Notes: generated by a model not told the origin, from the sequence alone. A stretch of 64,000 bases of DNA from CAVYHJ01 sp963768165 [NCBI: uncultured bacterium] (GCA_963768165.1 CAVYHJ010000026.1:62001-126000); one strand, 5' to 3'; positions 22,862 through 32,444 are shown, numbered from the stretch's first letter. Numbers and translations: made by a program.

Positions 22862-24310
22862 ATGAACCGAACTGCTATCACTTGTGGATTCATTATTTTA
22901 ATTTTGTGGGGTACATTTTCCGGTATTTATCTCGGTTATCATGAATATTTTGTAGGAAACCTGCCAGAGATTTTATATTTTCAATTATTTTTACTTCCAA
23001 TCTTGGTTACTGCATTGTTTTGGCCATGGTGGAGTGTATGGATTATAGGCTTTATTTCCGCTACAATCGTATTAGGATTACGTTATTATGTCTCTCTCCA
23101 ATTATTCAATTTTTCCTATGTGTTTTGGTCTCCGGGTTTGCTTATCTTTTTACAGAGTTTTTGTATTGGTTTGGTAATCTTGGATAAAGAGCAAAGAATT
23201 CGGCAGTTAAGAGACGAATTGATACATCAGATTTCCGATCTAAACCGGCAACGGACACAATTCAATAAATCCGATTTACTTCTCGATAATATTCAAAAAA
23301 ATAATTTAAAGCTTTCTTCCATGATTATGAATTTAACCACACACTCGCGAGTGATTAACGAGAAATTAAGCGCCCCAGAAATAATCAAAACCGGAATAGA
23401 AGCAATTCATAAGTTAATTAATCCTGATTATTGTGCGATTTATATGGTACCTCCAAAATATGCGATGTTGGTGCTTGCAGAAGAATATGGTACCCCCTTG
23501 GAAGTTCCCCTACCTAATGAGATCGCTTTCGGTCAGGGACTTTTGGGACGTGTCGCCGAACGACAGCAAACTATAAGAAAAGAAGATTCCTATATTGTGG
23601 GCTCAGATTTGAATGGCCAATCACCCCGCGCTATTACCGTGGCTATTCCTGTTGCTTTCCTGCATAAAGTATTAGGCGTTATTTATTTTGAAAAAAGTGC
23701 GGCTGTACGAGATGAATTATTTATCCTGGAAACTCTAGCCGCATTTATCGGTATGGCTTTGCATAATGCGGAAGTAGTACAGGAAAAGCAAATGGAAGCG
23801 ATGACTGACGGGTTAACCAAATTATATAATCATGAATATTTTCTAGGACGGTTAAAAGATGCCGTTGCGGCTTCTATAAGATACCGGCACACATTAAGTT
23901 TGATTATGCTGGATGTGGATCATTTCAAACATTATAATGACACCAACGGACATCAAATGGGAGATATTGTTTTAGAAGAAGTCGCAAAAATCATCAAAAA
24001 CAATGTTCGAGGAGCGGATATTTCCGCACGGTACGGAGGTGAAGAGTTTGCGATTATTCTTCCCGATACGGATGTCCATGGTGCGGAAAAAGTAGCGGAT
24101 AAAATCCGGATAACGATTTCAGAGTATTATTTTTCAAACCGGGAATCTCAGCCTCTTGGGAAGATAACCTGCAGTATGGGGGTCGGGAGCATGAATAGTA
24201 AAATCTCTTCTGCGGAAGAGTTAATCGAAATTGCAGACCAGGCATTGTATCGAGCGAAGAATAATGGAAGAAATCGGGTGGAATTGGCAAAAGAAGAAAT
24301 CACTTCGTAG
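22862..24310 (+). CDS. Membrane-bound GAF-GGDEF diguanylate cyclase
   Basis: 482 aa: about four N-terminal hydrophobic segments (to ~110), a coiled coil (~120-150), a GAF domain (~165-300) and a GGDEF domain (~310-475). MTDGLTKLYNHEYF opens the catalytic domain, DVDHFKHYNDTNGH holds the metal site, and ARYGGEEF is the active site. RGAD lies five residues before it, a complete RxxD inhibitory site, so product feedback is expected. It makes c-di-GMP; the PilZ protein at 2010-2375 is a possible reader. Convergent overlap of 11 bp with hisA. Confidence 0.93.
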   Translation: MNRTAITCGFIILILWGTFSGIYLGYHEYFVGNLPEILYFQLFLLPILVTALFWPWWSVWIIGFISATIVLGLRYYVSLQLFNFSYVFWSPGLLIFLQSFCIGLVILDKEQRIRQLRDELIHQISDLNRQRTQFNKSDLLLDNIQKNNLKLSSMIMNLTTHSRVINEKLSAPEIIKTGIEAIHKLINPDYCAIYMVPPKYAMLVLAEEYGTPLEVPLPNEIAFGQGLLGRVAERQQTIRKEDSYIVGSDLNGQSPRAITVAIPVAFLHKVLGVIYFEKSAAVRDELFILETLAAFIGMALHNAEVVQEKQMEAMTDGLTKLYNHEYFLGRLKDAVAASIRYRHTLSLIMLDVDHFKHYNDTNGHQMGDIVLEEVAKIIKNNVRGADISARYGGEEFAIILPDTDVHGAEKVADKIRITISEYYFSNRESQPLGKITCSMGVGSMNSKISSAEELIEIADQALYRAKNNGRNRVELAKEEITS

Positions 24311-25025
24311 CCAAGCGAATTGCATCCAGTAAAGATATTCTTTTGTCGTATAGCGCTTTCCCAACAATTATACCGATAATATTCGAACTGCCTAGGTTTA
24401 TTAAATTTTTAATATCTTCTAATTTTGATATGCCTCCGGAAGCGATTACAGATACGTGGGTATTTTTAGAAAATTCCTTAATTCCTTGAAGGTTGGGTCC
24501 GACGAGTGCACCATCTCTTGAAATATCTGTATAGATGAATATTTTAACTCCCTTGTCGGTTAAGCGTTTAGCAAGTTCAATGATGGATAATTCAGTTGTC
24601 TCTGTCCATCCTTTTATAGCCACTTTTCCATCACGACCATCAATTCCTACAATAATCTTGTCCGGAAAAAGGCGGCACGCTTCACTGACAAAATCAGATG
24701 TTTCGTATGCCGCGGTTCCCAAAACAACTCTAGAAACTCCTTTGGAAATCACCAAATCAATTGTTTTAAGGTTTCTGATACCGCCGCCAAGTTCCACTGG
24801 GATTGAAAGGGTAGATGCGATTTGACCAATGATCTCCAAGTGAATCGGCTTACCCTCTTTGGCTCCATTCAGGTCTACCAGATGTAGAAATTTTGCACCT
24901 TGTTTTACCCATTCTTGAGCCACTGCGATAGGATCGGTATTATATTCTGTTTTCTGGGAATAATCACCTTGATGTAGTCGGACACATTTTCCATCCAAAA
25001 TATCAATTGCCGGAATGATCTCCAT
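24300..25025 (-). CDS. hisA: Phosphoribosylformimino-5-aminoimidazole carboxamide ribotide isomerase
   Basis: Amadori rearrangement step of histidine synthesis. IPAIDILDGKCVRLHQGD contains the catalytic Asp, VDLNGAKEG follows, and YTDISRDGALVGPN contains the second catalytic Asp. 241 aa, (beta-alpha)8 barrel. It follows hisH by 2 bp. hisF, the usual partner of hisH, is not in the window. Confidence 0.95.
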   Translation of the reverse strand: MEIIPAIDILDGKCVRLHQGDYSQKTEYNTDPIAVAQEWVKQGAKFLHLVDLNGAKEGKPIHLEIIGQIASTLSIPVELGGGIRNLKTIDLVISKGVSRVVLGTAAYETSDFVSEACRLFPDKIIVGIDGRDGKVAIKGWTETTELSIIELAKRLTDKGVKIFIYTDISRDGALVGPNLQGIKEFSKNTHVSVIASGGISKLEDIKNLINLGSSNIIGIIVGKALYDKRISLLDAIRLATK

Positions 25026-25027
25026 GG

Positions 25028-25639
25028 TTATTGCAACTTCCCGAAATTAGTTAGAATTTGCAATCCAACTTTCTGGCTTTTTTCCGGATGAAATTGAGTG
25101 GCGATAATATTCTCTTTCCAAATCATCGACGTGTATTCTCCACCATAATCCGTAGTGATGGCAATGACCGATGTATCTTGGGGACGAACATAATATGAAT
25201 GGTCAAAATAGGCATAATTATTGTTAGAAATACCTTCCATGATGACGCCCTGCTTTTTTAAAATTAACTGGTTCCATCCAATATGAGGTATTTTCATTTT
25301 TCCGATAAAACGGACAACATCTCCCGGAATAATATTCAATCCCGCATAAGTTCCATTCTCATAACTGGTCGTCATCAATAATTGCAACCCAAGACAAATC
25401 CCTAAAAATGGCTTGCCGGATTCAATGGCTTTGATTACTTCCCCTGTGAGTTTATTTTCTTCCAGACAACGTTTGGCATCGCAAAATGCCCCTTGTCCGG
25501 GGACGACCACGTGTGTCGCGTCTCTAATTTTTTGCGGAACTTGGGTGATTTCCGCATCGTAACCCACCCGTTCAATAGCCTTCTGGACAGAACGCAAATT
25601 CCCCATTCCATAATCAACGATGGCGATCCGTGGTTTCAT
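25028..25639 (-). CDS. hisH: Imidazole glycerol phosphate synthase, glutaminase subunit
   Basis: Supplies ammonia to HisF. IVDYGMGNLRSV at the N-terminus, the nucleophile in FLGICLGLQLL, and the catalytic His/Glu in TQFHPEKSQ are all present. 203 aa. Forms a two-gene unit with hisA; hisC and hisD are 17 kb away on the other strand, so the pathway is scattered. Confidence 0.95.
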   Translation of the reverse strand: MKPRIAIVDYGMGNLRSVQKAIERVGYDAEITQVPQKIRDATHVVVPGQGAFCDAKRCLEENKLTGEVIKAIESGKPFLGICLGLQLLMTTSYENGTYAGLNIIPGDVVRFIGKMKIPHIGWNQLILKKQGVIMEGISNNNYAYFDHSYYVRPQDTSVIAITTDYGGEYTSMIWKENIIATQFHPEKSQKVGLQILTNFGKLQ

Positions 25640-25763
25640 ATTAATTCTCCCGAATTTCTATTTTCTTCACTTTACGAATAAAATCCAGTGTAAAGATCAT
25701 AGCATTGGATGATATTTATGATTCACTTTAAATATAAATTATAACATTGTTTTAGGATTTCCC

Positions 25764-25793
25764 TTGACGAAACCAATAGTTTTTGAGTATTGT
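25764..25793 (+). promoter_or_regulatory. Possible promoter of aroA
   Basis: TTGACG (25764-25769), 18-bp spacer, TATTGT (25788-25793). The -10 match is only moderate. Confidence 0.35.
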
Positions 25794-25807
25794 CATTAGG
25801 AGAATAT

Positions 25808-27097
25808 ATGCAAAAATTAACCATACGACCCATCAATCATGGATTAAAAGGTGAAATCTCTGTTCCTGGAGATAAATCCATATCCCATCGCGCGATTATG
25901 TTCGGCTCTATTGCCCAAGGGAAAACTGTAATCACTAATTTTCTCAATGCCGAAGATTGTTTACGTACCGCTAAAACATTCCAAGCAATGGGTATCGAAA
26001 TTGAAGGTTTGGGAACCGATAAAGTTATTGTGAACGGAAAAGGATTGGATGGATTACAGGAGCCCAAACAAGTTCTCGATTTAGGAAACTCAGGAACGAG
26101 TATTCGTTTAATGACGGGTCTCCTTGCTGGACAAAAATTCTTCAGTGTATTGACCGGCGATAAATCTATTTGTCTTCGTCCTATGAATCGTGTAATCGCT
26201 CCGTTATCTCAAATGGGTGCGAGTATCATTGGGAGAGATAATAATAAATTTCCGCCGTTGGCCGTGCAGGGTAGCAAGCTCAAAGGGATTCATTATAATT
26301 CTCCCATTGCAAGTGCACAGGTGAAATCCTGTGTTTTACTGGCGGGGCTTTATGCCTCCGGAACGACTGCTGTTACAGAACCTACCTTGTCCCGTGACCA
26401 TACAGAACGCATGTTAAAATATTTTGGGGGTTCCCTGGAACAAAAAGGTCTCACGGTCAAATTGAAAAGCGGCCAACGATTACGCGGACGAAAAGTTGCC
26501 GTCCCGGGAGATATTTCTTCCGCGGCATTCTTTCTCGTCGCTTCGATGATTGTCCCTGACTCTGAAATGATAATTAAAAACGTTGGCATCAATCCCACTC
26601 GTACCGGGATACTCGATGCTCTTCAATTTATGGGAGCTAAACTCAAATTCTTAAATAAAAAGGAACGCAACTGGGAGCCTATTTCTGATATCCAAGTAAA
26701 ACACACCCCTTTACGAGCTATGGAGTTTTCTAAGAATATGATTCCAAGAATAATTGATGAAATCCCCATTCTTGCGGTCTTGGCAACACAAATCAAAGGG
26801 AACACGGTCATCCGGGATGCCGCGGAGTTACGGGTCAAAGAAACTGACCGTATCAAAGCGATTGTGACCGAATTAAATAAAATGGGCGCTAGTGTGGATG
26901 AATTAAAAGACGGGTTGGTCGTTTATGGTCCCACACATCTCGTAGGAACAAAAGTTCAGAGTTATGGGGACCATCGCATGGCGATGGCATTAGCTATCGC
27001 GGGATTAATTGCCGAAGGTGAAACGGTAATTGAAGACACCGAATGTATCGATACCTCATTTCCTACATTTACAAAGTTATTAGATGAATTAACATAG
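25808..27097 (+). CDS. aroA: 3-phosphoshikimate 1-carboxyvinyltransferase (EPSP synthase)
   Basis: Sixth step of the shikimate pathway. VPGDKSISHRAIMFG binds PEP and shikimate phosphate; LGNSGTSIRLMTG, PTLSRDHTERML, ELRVKETDRI and SYGDHRMAMALAIAG are family motifs. AGGAG lies 5 bases before ATG 25808, so the upstream TTG at 25790 is discarded; 429 aa. Followed by cmk and plsC, a common aroA-cmk arrangement. LGNSGTS rather than LGNAGTA at the glyphosate-site loop points to the class II type, as an inference from memory. Confidence 0.95.
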   Translation: MQKLTIRPINHGLKGEISVPGDKSISHRAIMFGSIAQGKTVITNFLNAEDCLRTAKTFQAMGIEIEGLGTDKVIVNGKGLDGLQEPKQVLDLGNSGTSIRLMTGLLAGQKFFSVLTGDKSICLRPMNRVIAPLSQMGASIIGRDNNKFPPLAVQGSKLKGIHYNSPIASAQVKSCVLLAGLYASGTTAVTEPTLSRDHTERMLKYFGGSLEQKGLTVKLKSGQRLRGRKVAVPGDISSAAFFLVASMIVPDSEMIIKNVGINPTRTGILDALQFMGAKLKFLNKKERNWEPISDIQVKHTPLRAMEFSKNMIPRIIDEIPILAVLATQIKGNTVIRDAAELRVKETDRIKAIVTELNKMGASVDELKDGLVVYGPTHLVGTKVQSYGDHRMAMALAIAGLIAEGETVIEDTECIDTSFPTFTKLLDELT

Positions 27098-27193
27098 ATA
27101 GAAAACAGAGCTTAATCCCGTCAAATATGTTAAAGTTAACTCTTCTATTTTTTATCAATTAATTTTATAAAGCAGCAATACAAAGGAATAAAC

Positions 27194-27847
27194 ATGGTCA
27201 TTGCAGTGGACGGTCCGGCAGGGTCGGGGAAAAGTACGGTTGCGCGTGTCTTGGCGAATAAAATACACTACAGCTATGTAGACAGTGGCGCTATGTACCG
27301 TGCCGTCGCATTGCAAGCGTTGCGGGAAAAGATTGATTTAACCGATGAGTCGGAGTTATCCCGAATGTTTCATGACATGGATATCTCTCAGAAATTTGAA
27401 GATGATAAGTTTCGGATATATAACATGGGCGAAGACATCACGGATGAAATCCGAGCCCCGGAAGTGAGTGCTGTGGTTTCTATTGCCGCGGCACATCCCT
27501 CCATTCGTTATCATGTCACCGCGGTACTGCATGTCTGGGGTTCCGGGGGAAGTATCGTAATTGAAGGCCGGGATATCGGCACATATGTATTCCCGAATGC
27601 AGATCATAAATTTTATATAGATGCCAGTCCGCGAATCCGTGCCGAAAGACGTTTTTCTGAATTGAAAGAAAAAGGGTATACCGGCACGGTTGAAGACGTG
27701 GAAAAAGACATTATCAAACGGGATGAACTGGATAAAACCCGTGAATTAGCTCCATTAAAAATTGCCAAAGATGCGGAAGTTATTGACACGTCGAATATGA
27801 CCATTGACCAAGTAGTCAATCATATCTGCCAGCGCATCGGGAAATAA
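27194..27847 (+). CDS. cmk: Cytidylate kinase
   Basis: Phosphorylates CMP and dCMP. IAVDGPAGSGKSTVARVLA is the P-loop, YVDSGAMYRAVAL binds the nucleotide, and IVIEGRDIGTYVFP and the lid region RAERRFSEL follow. 217 aa. It starts 96 bp after aroA and 7 bp before plsC. Confidence 0.95.
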   Translation: MVIAVDGPAGSGKSTVARVLANKIHYSYVDSGAMYRAVALQALREKIDLTDESELSRMFHDMDISQKFEDDKFRIYNMGEDITDEIRAPEVSAVVSIAAAHPSIRYHVTAVLHVWGSGGSIVIEGRDIGTYVFPNADHKFYIDASPRIRAERRFSELKEKGYTGTVEDVEKDIIKRDELDKTRELAPLKIAKDAEVIDTSNMTIDQVVNHICQRIGK

Positions 27848-27854
27848 TCACGTA

Positions 27855-28502
27855 ATGCAATACCTTGCCAATAACAAAGAGTTGCCTAATACCAATATGT
27901 TCTATGCTTTTATCCGTTTTCTGGTTTGGCTGATTGGTAAAATTTATTTTCGGCTTTCTTCCTCCGGTCAGGAATATATTCCCAAACAAGGCGCGGTGAT
28001 TTTAGCCACCAGCCATCGCAGTTTCGTAGATCCTCCGATGGTCGCAGGTATGTGTCCTCGTCAGATTTATTTTATGGCACGCCACGATCTCTTTACAATT
28101 CCCATATTTGGCGGGCTTATCAGACGCTTGCATGCCTATCCAGTCCATCGCGGAGAATTCGACCGCCATGCTATCAAATTAACTTTTGATGTTTTAAAAG
28201 AAGGTCAGGTGGTCATGATATTCCCTGAAGGCACCCGGACAAAAGACGGTCTCTTGCAACCCGCTTTTCCCGGCGTAGGTTTCATTGTCCATAAAGCCAA
28301 AGTGCCAGTTATTCCCTGTTATCTGGAAGGGTCCTATGAAACCTTCCCCAGCCATATCAAATTTCCAAAACCGGGGAAAATCATCGTCCGTTATGGGCCC
28401 GTCATTGAATTCTCCCATTATTATGCCCAACCTGGAAACAAAGAAATTTACCAATCCATTGCTTCAGAAATCATGTTCAATATATCCAAATTAATCCCAT
28501 AA
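27855..28502 (+). CDS. plsC: 1-acyl-sn-glycerol-3-phosphate acyltransferase
   Basis: Makes phosphatidic acid at the membrane. SHRSFVDPPMV is the HX4D catalytic motif and FPEGTRTKDG the acceptor-binding motif. An N-terminal hydrophobic segment (FIRFLVWLIGKIYF) anchors it. 215 aa from ATG 27855; a start at the second ATG (MFYAF) would lose 14 residues. Cotranscribed with cmk. Confidence 0.9.
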   Translation: MQYLANNKELPNTNMFYAFIRFLVWLIGKIYFRLSSSGQEYIPKQGAVILATSHRSFVDPPMVAGMCPRQIYFMARHDLFTIPIFGGLIRRLHAYPVHRGEFDRHAIKLTFDVLKEGQVVMIFPEGTRTKDGLLQPAFPGVGFIVHKAKVPVIPCYLEGSYETFPSHIKFPKPGKIIVRYGPVIEFSHYYAQPGNKEIYQSIASEIMFNISKLIP

Positions 28503-28725
28503 TAAATAGCCAAGTATGAATGGCAAGTAATAACGCAAGTCTCATTTAGACATACCAAGTACTGAAGATGTCAATATCAAATCAAAAGGGTGCTTTGATT
28601 GTCAAATGTCCTTTTAGCCTTCTCCGAATGGGAGAATTGTTAGGATTCCTCATCTTGTATTGGATAAGACTGCCTATTGTCCTTTTTCCAAAGAAAGAGT
28701 AAAATAAGGATTGAGAAAAGAAATT

Positions 28726-29217
28726 ATGTCACTTGGAAAGTTACTTAAATTATTAATCATATTTGTAATTATCGGTGGTGGAGTTTATTTTGCGTGGGAT
28801 CCCATTCACGATTTTTTCGTCCAGATTAATCCTAAAAATCCAAAAGCAGCGGAAAATATTGCAGGGAAAATGGGCGCATCGGTGGATCAAGCGGCTGCGG
28901 GGTTTACCGGCCAGACACAGGTTGGCGCATTGCAACGCACTAAAGCAAAAATCACGGATGCAGATTTGGTAACCATTCGAAACGCGATGGAGATGTATCG
29001 AGTGGATCACAACGGTCAATTGCCGAAAGATTTAAAAGAATTGGTCAAATCGGGGGTATTAAGCGGAAATCAACCATTAAAAGACCCGTGGGGAAATGAA
29101 TATGATTCCAAAGTGGTGGGAGACCATTTTTATATCATTTCCGCGGGACCCGACGGAATCAAAGGTACGGCGGATGATCAAACGATTGATCTGTCTGGCG
29201 CTCAAGTACAACAATAA
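28726..29217 (+). CDS. Membrane-anchored protein with GspG-like C-terminal domain
   Basis: 163 aa from ATG 28726 (a TTG at 28711 is possible). One N-terminal membrane helix (LLKLLIIFVIIGGGVYFAW) without a prepilin site is followed by a linker and a domain like the C-terminal half of major pseudopilin GspG: LVTIRNAMEMYRVDHNGQLP, KDPWGNEYDSK and SAGPDGIKGTADD (calcium-site-like). So it resembles a pseudopilin whose helix has been replaced by an ordinary anchor. Role unknown; possibly tied to the secretion system served by the pseudopilin at 17827. Confidence 0.75.
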   Translation: MSLGKLLKLLIIFVIIGGGVYFAWDPIHDFFVQINPKNPKAAENIAGKMGASVDQAAAGFTGQTQVGALQRTKAKITDADLVTIRNAMEMYRVDHNGQLPKDLKELVKSGVLSGNQPLKDPWGNEYDSKVVGDHFYIISAGPDGIKGTADDQTIDLSGAQVQQ

Positions 29218-29251
29218 TCAAATTATTTTTCTTCTTCGCCAATACCCATTT

Positions 29252-30790
29252 TTAAATTTGTTGCTGTCGTTGTTTATCCAATTGTCGGTTTAATTTTTGT
29301 CTACGTTTCAGTGCATAGACTCTCGCCAATGCTTTATTATGTAATTTCATGTACGGGTCGCGAATAACATCCGTGTTATCTGCATGGCGACGGTAATAAT
29401 AACATACCGCGTGAACTTTACCGATATCATATTTTTCAGAAATCTTTAAATTCAAATCATAATCTTCACCAAAATTTCCGAATTCCTTTTCATCAAATCC
29501 GCCAAATTCATTCAAGATGATTTCTCGATGATAGACACGCAACGCGCCAGCTCCCCCGACCCGCAATAAATTATTTCTATCGTATTCCAAGTGATCAATG
29601 GTTCCCAAATCGGGAATTATATTACTTTGCTCATCTATCAACTGGTAATAGGAAATCGCCAAGACGGACTTGGGATGCGTCTCTAAATAGTCCACCATAT
29701 TCTTCAAACAATCGGGCGCGTATTCATCATCTGAATCCAACTGGGCATAGTATTTTCCTTTGGCGGCCTTCAATCCTTTGTTTAACGAATTTGCAATCAC
29801 ATTAACCGTGTTCTTAATAAGTCGAATTCGTTTATCTTTCTTACAATAAGCTTCAACGGCTTCGATACTTCCATCCTTAGAGCCGTTATCTACCACCACA
29901 ATTTCAAAATCTTGATAGGATTGGCTCAGTACACTGTCAATTGCCTTGCCGACATATTTCACTCGGTTATAACAGGGGATAATCACACTTACGGTAACCG
30001 GCCAATTTTTATTTTGGGGATATTTTACCTCTTCATTGTCTTTGTAAAGATATGCCCTCCGCCGACGTAACATGTTTTTGCAGGCACGTTCCAATTCAAA
30101 GGATCTGTCCTTATTTTCAAAAAGATAAGTAAACGCACCCAATTTCCCGGCTTCCTTGGTATGCAATTTAGCTGCCAGAGACGTTTCGACCGGTTTGGTG
30201 GAATAATCGTATAATGACTTTTTAATATGCGCAATGGAATAAGAGTCATCCAGTTTCAAACGCAGGTCATATTCTTCGACATGGGAAAATGTTTCGTCAT
30301 ATCGCCCGACCTTATCCAAATATTCAATGCGGTATATTCGGACATGACCGTAATCCCAATTCTCTGACGTGTCCCCTTCATGGTCATAAAGTTCTTTTTT
30401 AATTTTATCCCCTTTTTCATTACTTTCCGTATAATCCGAAAAAGCCATGGCACATTTCGAATCTCGATATAGGATATTCAAAAATTCAGCTACCGTATCG
30501 ATATGGTAGGTAACCCCGTAGGGATAATTCAAAAGGTATGGAGATTTTGCCGATTCAATCGCAAAATTCATCATAGCCGCATTATTCTTAAATTGCTTTG
30601 TCCAATAGTAAATCCGGGGATCGGATTTTGCCAATTTGGTATCTTGAGCAATATTGCGTTCATCTTCCGCACGAGTATCCAAAATTATCAGTTCGATTTC
30701 ATCTATAGTTTGATGTAAAGCGTTTTTAATGATTTTCTCGTCCAATTTCTGCCCAGAACAAAAGGGCATTATTATACTTGCTTTTTGCAT
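29252..30790 (-). CDS. Two-domain GT2 glycosyltransferase
   Basis: 512 aa with two GT-A domains. The N-terminal one (SIIMPFCSGQKLDEKI, then LLNYPYG) is degenerate, without a clear DxD. The C-terminal one (from ~265) is canonical: SVIIPCYNRVKYVGKAIDSV, VVVDNGSKDGS, AQLDSDDEYAPDC (DxD) and FGNFGEDYDLNLK. Probably an inverting transferase for surface glycan, with the first domain regulatory or accepting. It is alone on the minus strand, facing the GspG-like gene. Confidence 0.88.
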   Translation of the reverse strand: MQKASIIMPFCSGQKLDEKIIKNALHQTIDEIELIILDTRAEDERNIAQDTKLAKSDPRIYYWTKQFKNNAAMMNFAIESAKSPYLLNYPYGVTYHIDTVAEFLNILYRDSKCAMAFSDYTESNEKGDKIKKELYDHEGDTSENWDYGHVRIYRIEYLDKVGRYDETFSHVEEYDLRLKLDDSYSIAHIKKSLYDYSTKPVETSLAAKLHTKEAGKLGAFTYLFENKDRSFELERACKNMLRRRRAYLYKDNEEVKYPQNKNWPVTVSVIIPCYNRVKYVGKAIDSVLSQSYQDFEIVVVDNGSKDGSIEAVEAYCKKDKRIRLIKNTVNVIANSLNKGLKAAKGKYYAQLDSDDEYAPDCLKNMVDYLETHPKSVLAISYYQLIDEQSNIIPDLGTIDHLEYDRNNLLRVGGAGALRVYHREIILNEFGGFDEKEFGNFGEDYDLNLKISEKYDIGKVHAVCYYYRRHADNTDVIRDPYMKLHNKALARVYALKRRQKLNRQLDKQRQQQI

Positions 30791-30954
30791 CTTTTCATCC
30801 TTTTAATGATATTTAGATTATGAAAGTTTTAAAATTAAATCCGGCAGAAACATTATACTGTTACCCATATCCAAAAACAAGGGAGAAAAAACACGAAGTG
30901 AACCGACGGCATTGACTTATAATTTTGCTTCTTTTCCCTATATAATAGACAGCA

Positions 30955-31578
30955 ATGACCATGGATATTTCACCGAGGACACAATTCGCCAAACGTAAAG
31001 TTTGGGCTAATCGGATTGTCTTTATGGGGAAAACGTTTATCCTAATGGCGGTATTATGTTTGTCCTATATGTTATGGAGTATTCATGCAGGATATATAGC
31101 GACGCCCGAAGAAAAATTATCAATCGGGGAGGGGATTTTGCCATTTCAGTTGGTTGCGGGATATTCCATATCTTTTGCGAGCGACGGGTTGTTGTCGAAA
31201 ATTGTCATATTGGATAATAGTAGCACTGGACAAAGGATTGTGTTAAACCGGGTCTATTGGCGAAAAGAAAGAACACCGGAAGGGTTTACCACCAAGTTTA
31301 ATCATCCCCAACAGATTGTGAAATTGCGGAGGTCCACTTTTACGGGATTAGAGAATCCGAGAGTAATTTCTTTTGGAAAGTTTCAAAGCCATTCTCAGGA
31401 GATAGTATATGCGATTGTGGAAACAAAAACTGAAATAGGAATTAAAAAGGGAGCGATTTATTGTCTGTATTGTCCAAGCAGTAGAAAAAGCTTTTTCGTG
31501 GAGAGTACAGCACCGGTGGCGGCTTTTTCCGAAAAGGATGTAACGGATTTTGTGGAGAGCTTAACCCCATGCCATTAA
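30955..31578 (+). CDS. Single-pass membrane protein, unknown function
   Basis: 207 aa: a cytosolic basic N-terminus, one helix (FILMAVLCLSYMLWSIHAG) and a soluble outer domain with GQRIVLNRVYWRKE and several beta strands. I do not recognise a family; the YWR-containing outer domain loosely recalls EpsI-type proteins. TATAAT at 30941-30946 puts the transcription start close to the ATG at 30955, so the message may be nearly leaderless. An intrinsic terminator follows at 31715-31745. Confidence 0.6.
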   Translation: MTMDISPRTQFAKRKVWANRIVFMGKTFILMAVLCLSYMLWSIHAGYIATPEEKLSIGEGILPFQLVAGYSISFASDGLLSKIVILDNSSTGQRIVLNRVYWRKERTPEGFTTKFNHPQQIVKLRRSTFTGLENPRVISFGKFQSHSQEIVYAIVETKTEIGIKKGAIYCLYCPSSRKSFFVESTAPVAAFSEKDVTDFVESLTPCH

Positions 31579-31583
31579 GAATA

Positions 31584-31618
31584 GTTTAAAGTTTCGGGTT
31601 TCAAGTTTAAAGTTATAT
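31584..31618 (+). repeat. Heptameric repeat tract
   Basis: GTTTAAA, GTTTCGG, GTTTCAA, GTTTAAA, GTTATAT in register, starting 6 bases after a stop codon. Confidence 0.75.
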
Positions 31619-31714
31619 AATTGTGCAGAATGGTTCCTTAAAAAGGAGGAGATTTTAATCCTTCACGGGAGAAGATGATTGTGAAAAATTACAACGATTG
31701 GACATTCAAAAAAT

Positions 31715-31745
31715 AAGGGTGGAAGAGAATTCTTTCACCCTTTTT
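31715..31745 (+). terminator. Intrinsic terminator
   Basis: AGGGTGGAAGA pairs with TCTTTCACCCT (11 bp with one G-U) around loop GAAT, followed by TTTTTC. It can serve the gene ending at 31578. Confidence 0.75.
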
Positions 31746-31775
31746 CTTTCGGTATGATGATGAGGAGATTGATTC

Positions 31776-32216
31776 TCAATCCCGTTTTTCTTTGGGTGTT
31801 TCAAGAGTTACTTTTTTCATAACATCGCCCACTTTGATTTTTTGAACAATATCCATTCCTTCGGTAACTTGTCCGAAAACAGTGTATTGTCCATCGAGAT
31901 GAGTGGGAGTTCCCAAGCAGATATAAAATTGGCTGTCAGCACTATTAGGATTCTGTGCACGTGCCATTGCAACAGTTCCGGGAATATGTTTCCGTTGATT
32001 AAATTCCGCCGGTAAGTTCAGTCCCGAACCACCGGTTCCATTACCTTTGGGATCGCCTCCTTGAACTACAAAACCGGGCACAACGCGATGAAACGTTAAC
32101 CCGTCATAAAATTTCTTCTGAATTAGTTCTGTAATCCTGGCTACAGTCTTGGGGGCACTGTCGGGGTACATCTCAAATTTAACAATTCCTCCATTGGACA
32201 TTTCAATAATTACCAT
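31776..32216 (-). CDS. Cyclophilin-type peptidyl-prolyl isomerase, cytosolic
   Basis: 146 aa. GLTFHRVVPGFVVQGGDPKG holds the catalytic Arg, MARAQNPNSADSQFYIC the Gln/Phe pocket and HLDGQYTVFGQVTEGMD the C-terminal signature. No signal peptide. AAGGAGAGTGT precedes the ATG. It is a paralogue of the upstream gene (32416-33075), and if that gene uses its frameshifted extension the spacing is only 17 bp. Confidence 0.93.
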   Translation of the reverse strand: MVIIEMSNGGIVKFEMYPDSAPKTVARITELIQKKFYDGLTFHRVVPGFVVQGGDPKGNGTGGSGLNLPAEFNQRKHIPGTVAMARAQNPNSADSQFYICLGTPTHLDGQYTVFGQVTEGMDIVQKIKVGDVMKKVTLETPKEKRD

Positions 32217-32233
32217 ACACTCTCCTTACCGTT

Positions 32234-32444
32234 TTATTTATCCCATGGCAGGTCGGGATGTTTTTGGACAATATAATCGTACCTGTCCGTCCGCGTTCCT
32301 GTCATTTCATTGAATAAAGGCGTTCCTCCGGGATACATGGTGCCTTGGCGATCGCCATATTTGTTGAGATCGTTTCTAGTGATCCAATCATCGATTTTCT
32401 TTTTTTCACTATCTGTTAGTTCTGTTTTGTTAGAGTTTTTTTTT
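32234..32444 (-). other. Possible frameshift-encoded C-terminal extension of the upstream cyclophilin
   Basis: Downstream of A9 (T9 on the plus strand, 32436-32444) the -1 frame stays open for about 70 codons to TAA at 32234-32236. It encodes a well-behaved sequence including KKKIDDWITRNDLNKYGD, GGTPLFNEMTG and KHPDLPWDK. There is no start codon of its own with a ribosome site. Either transcriptional slippage or -1 frameshifting at A9 makes a longer cyclophilin, or a one-base indel (natural or assembly) split one gene. Confidence 0.6.
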
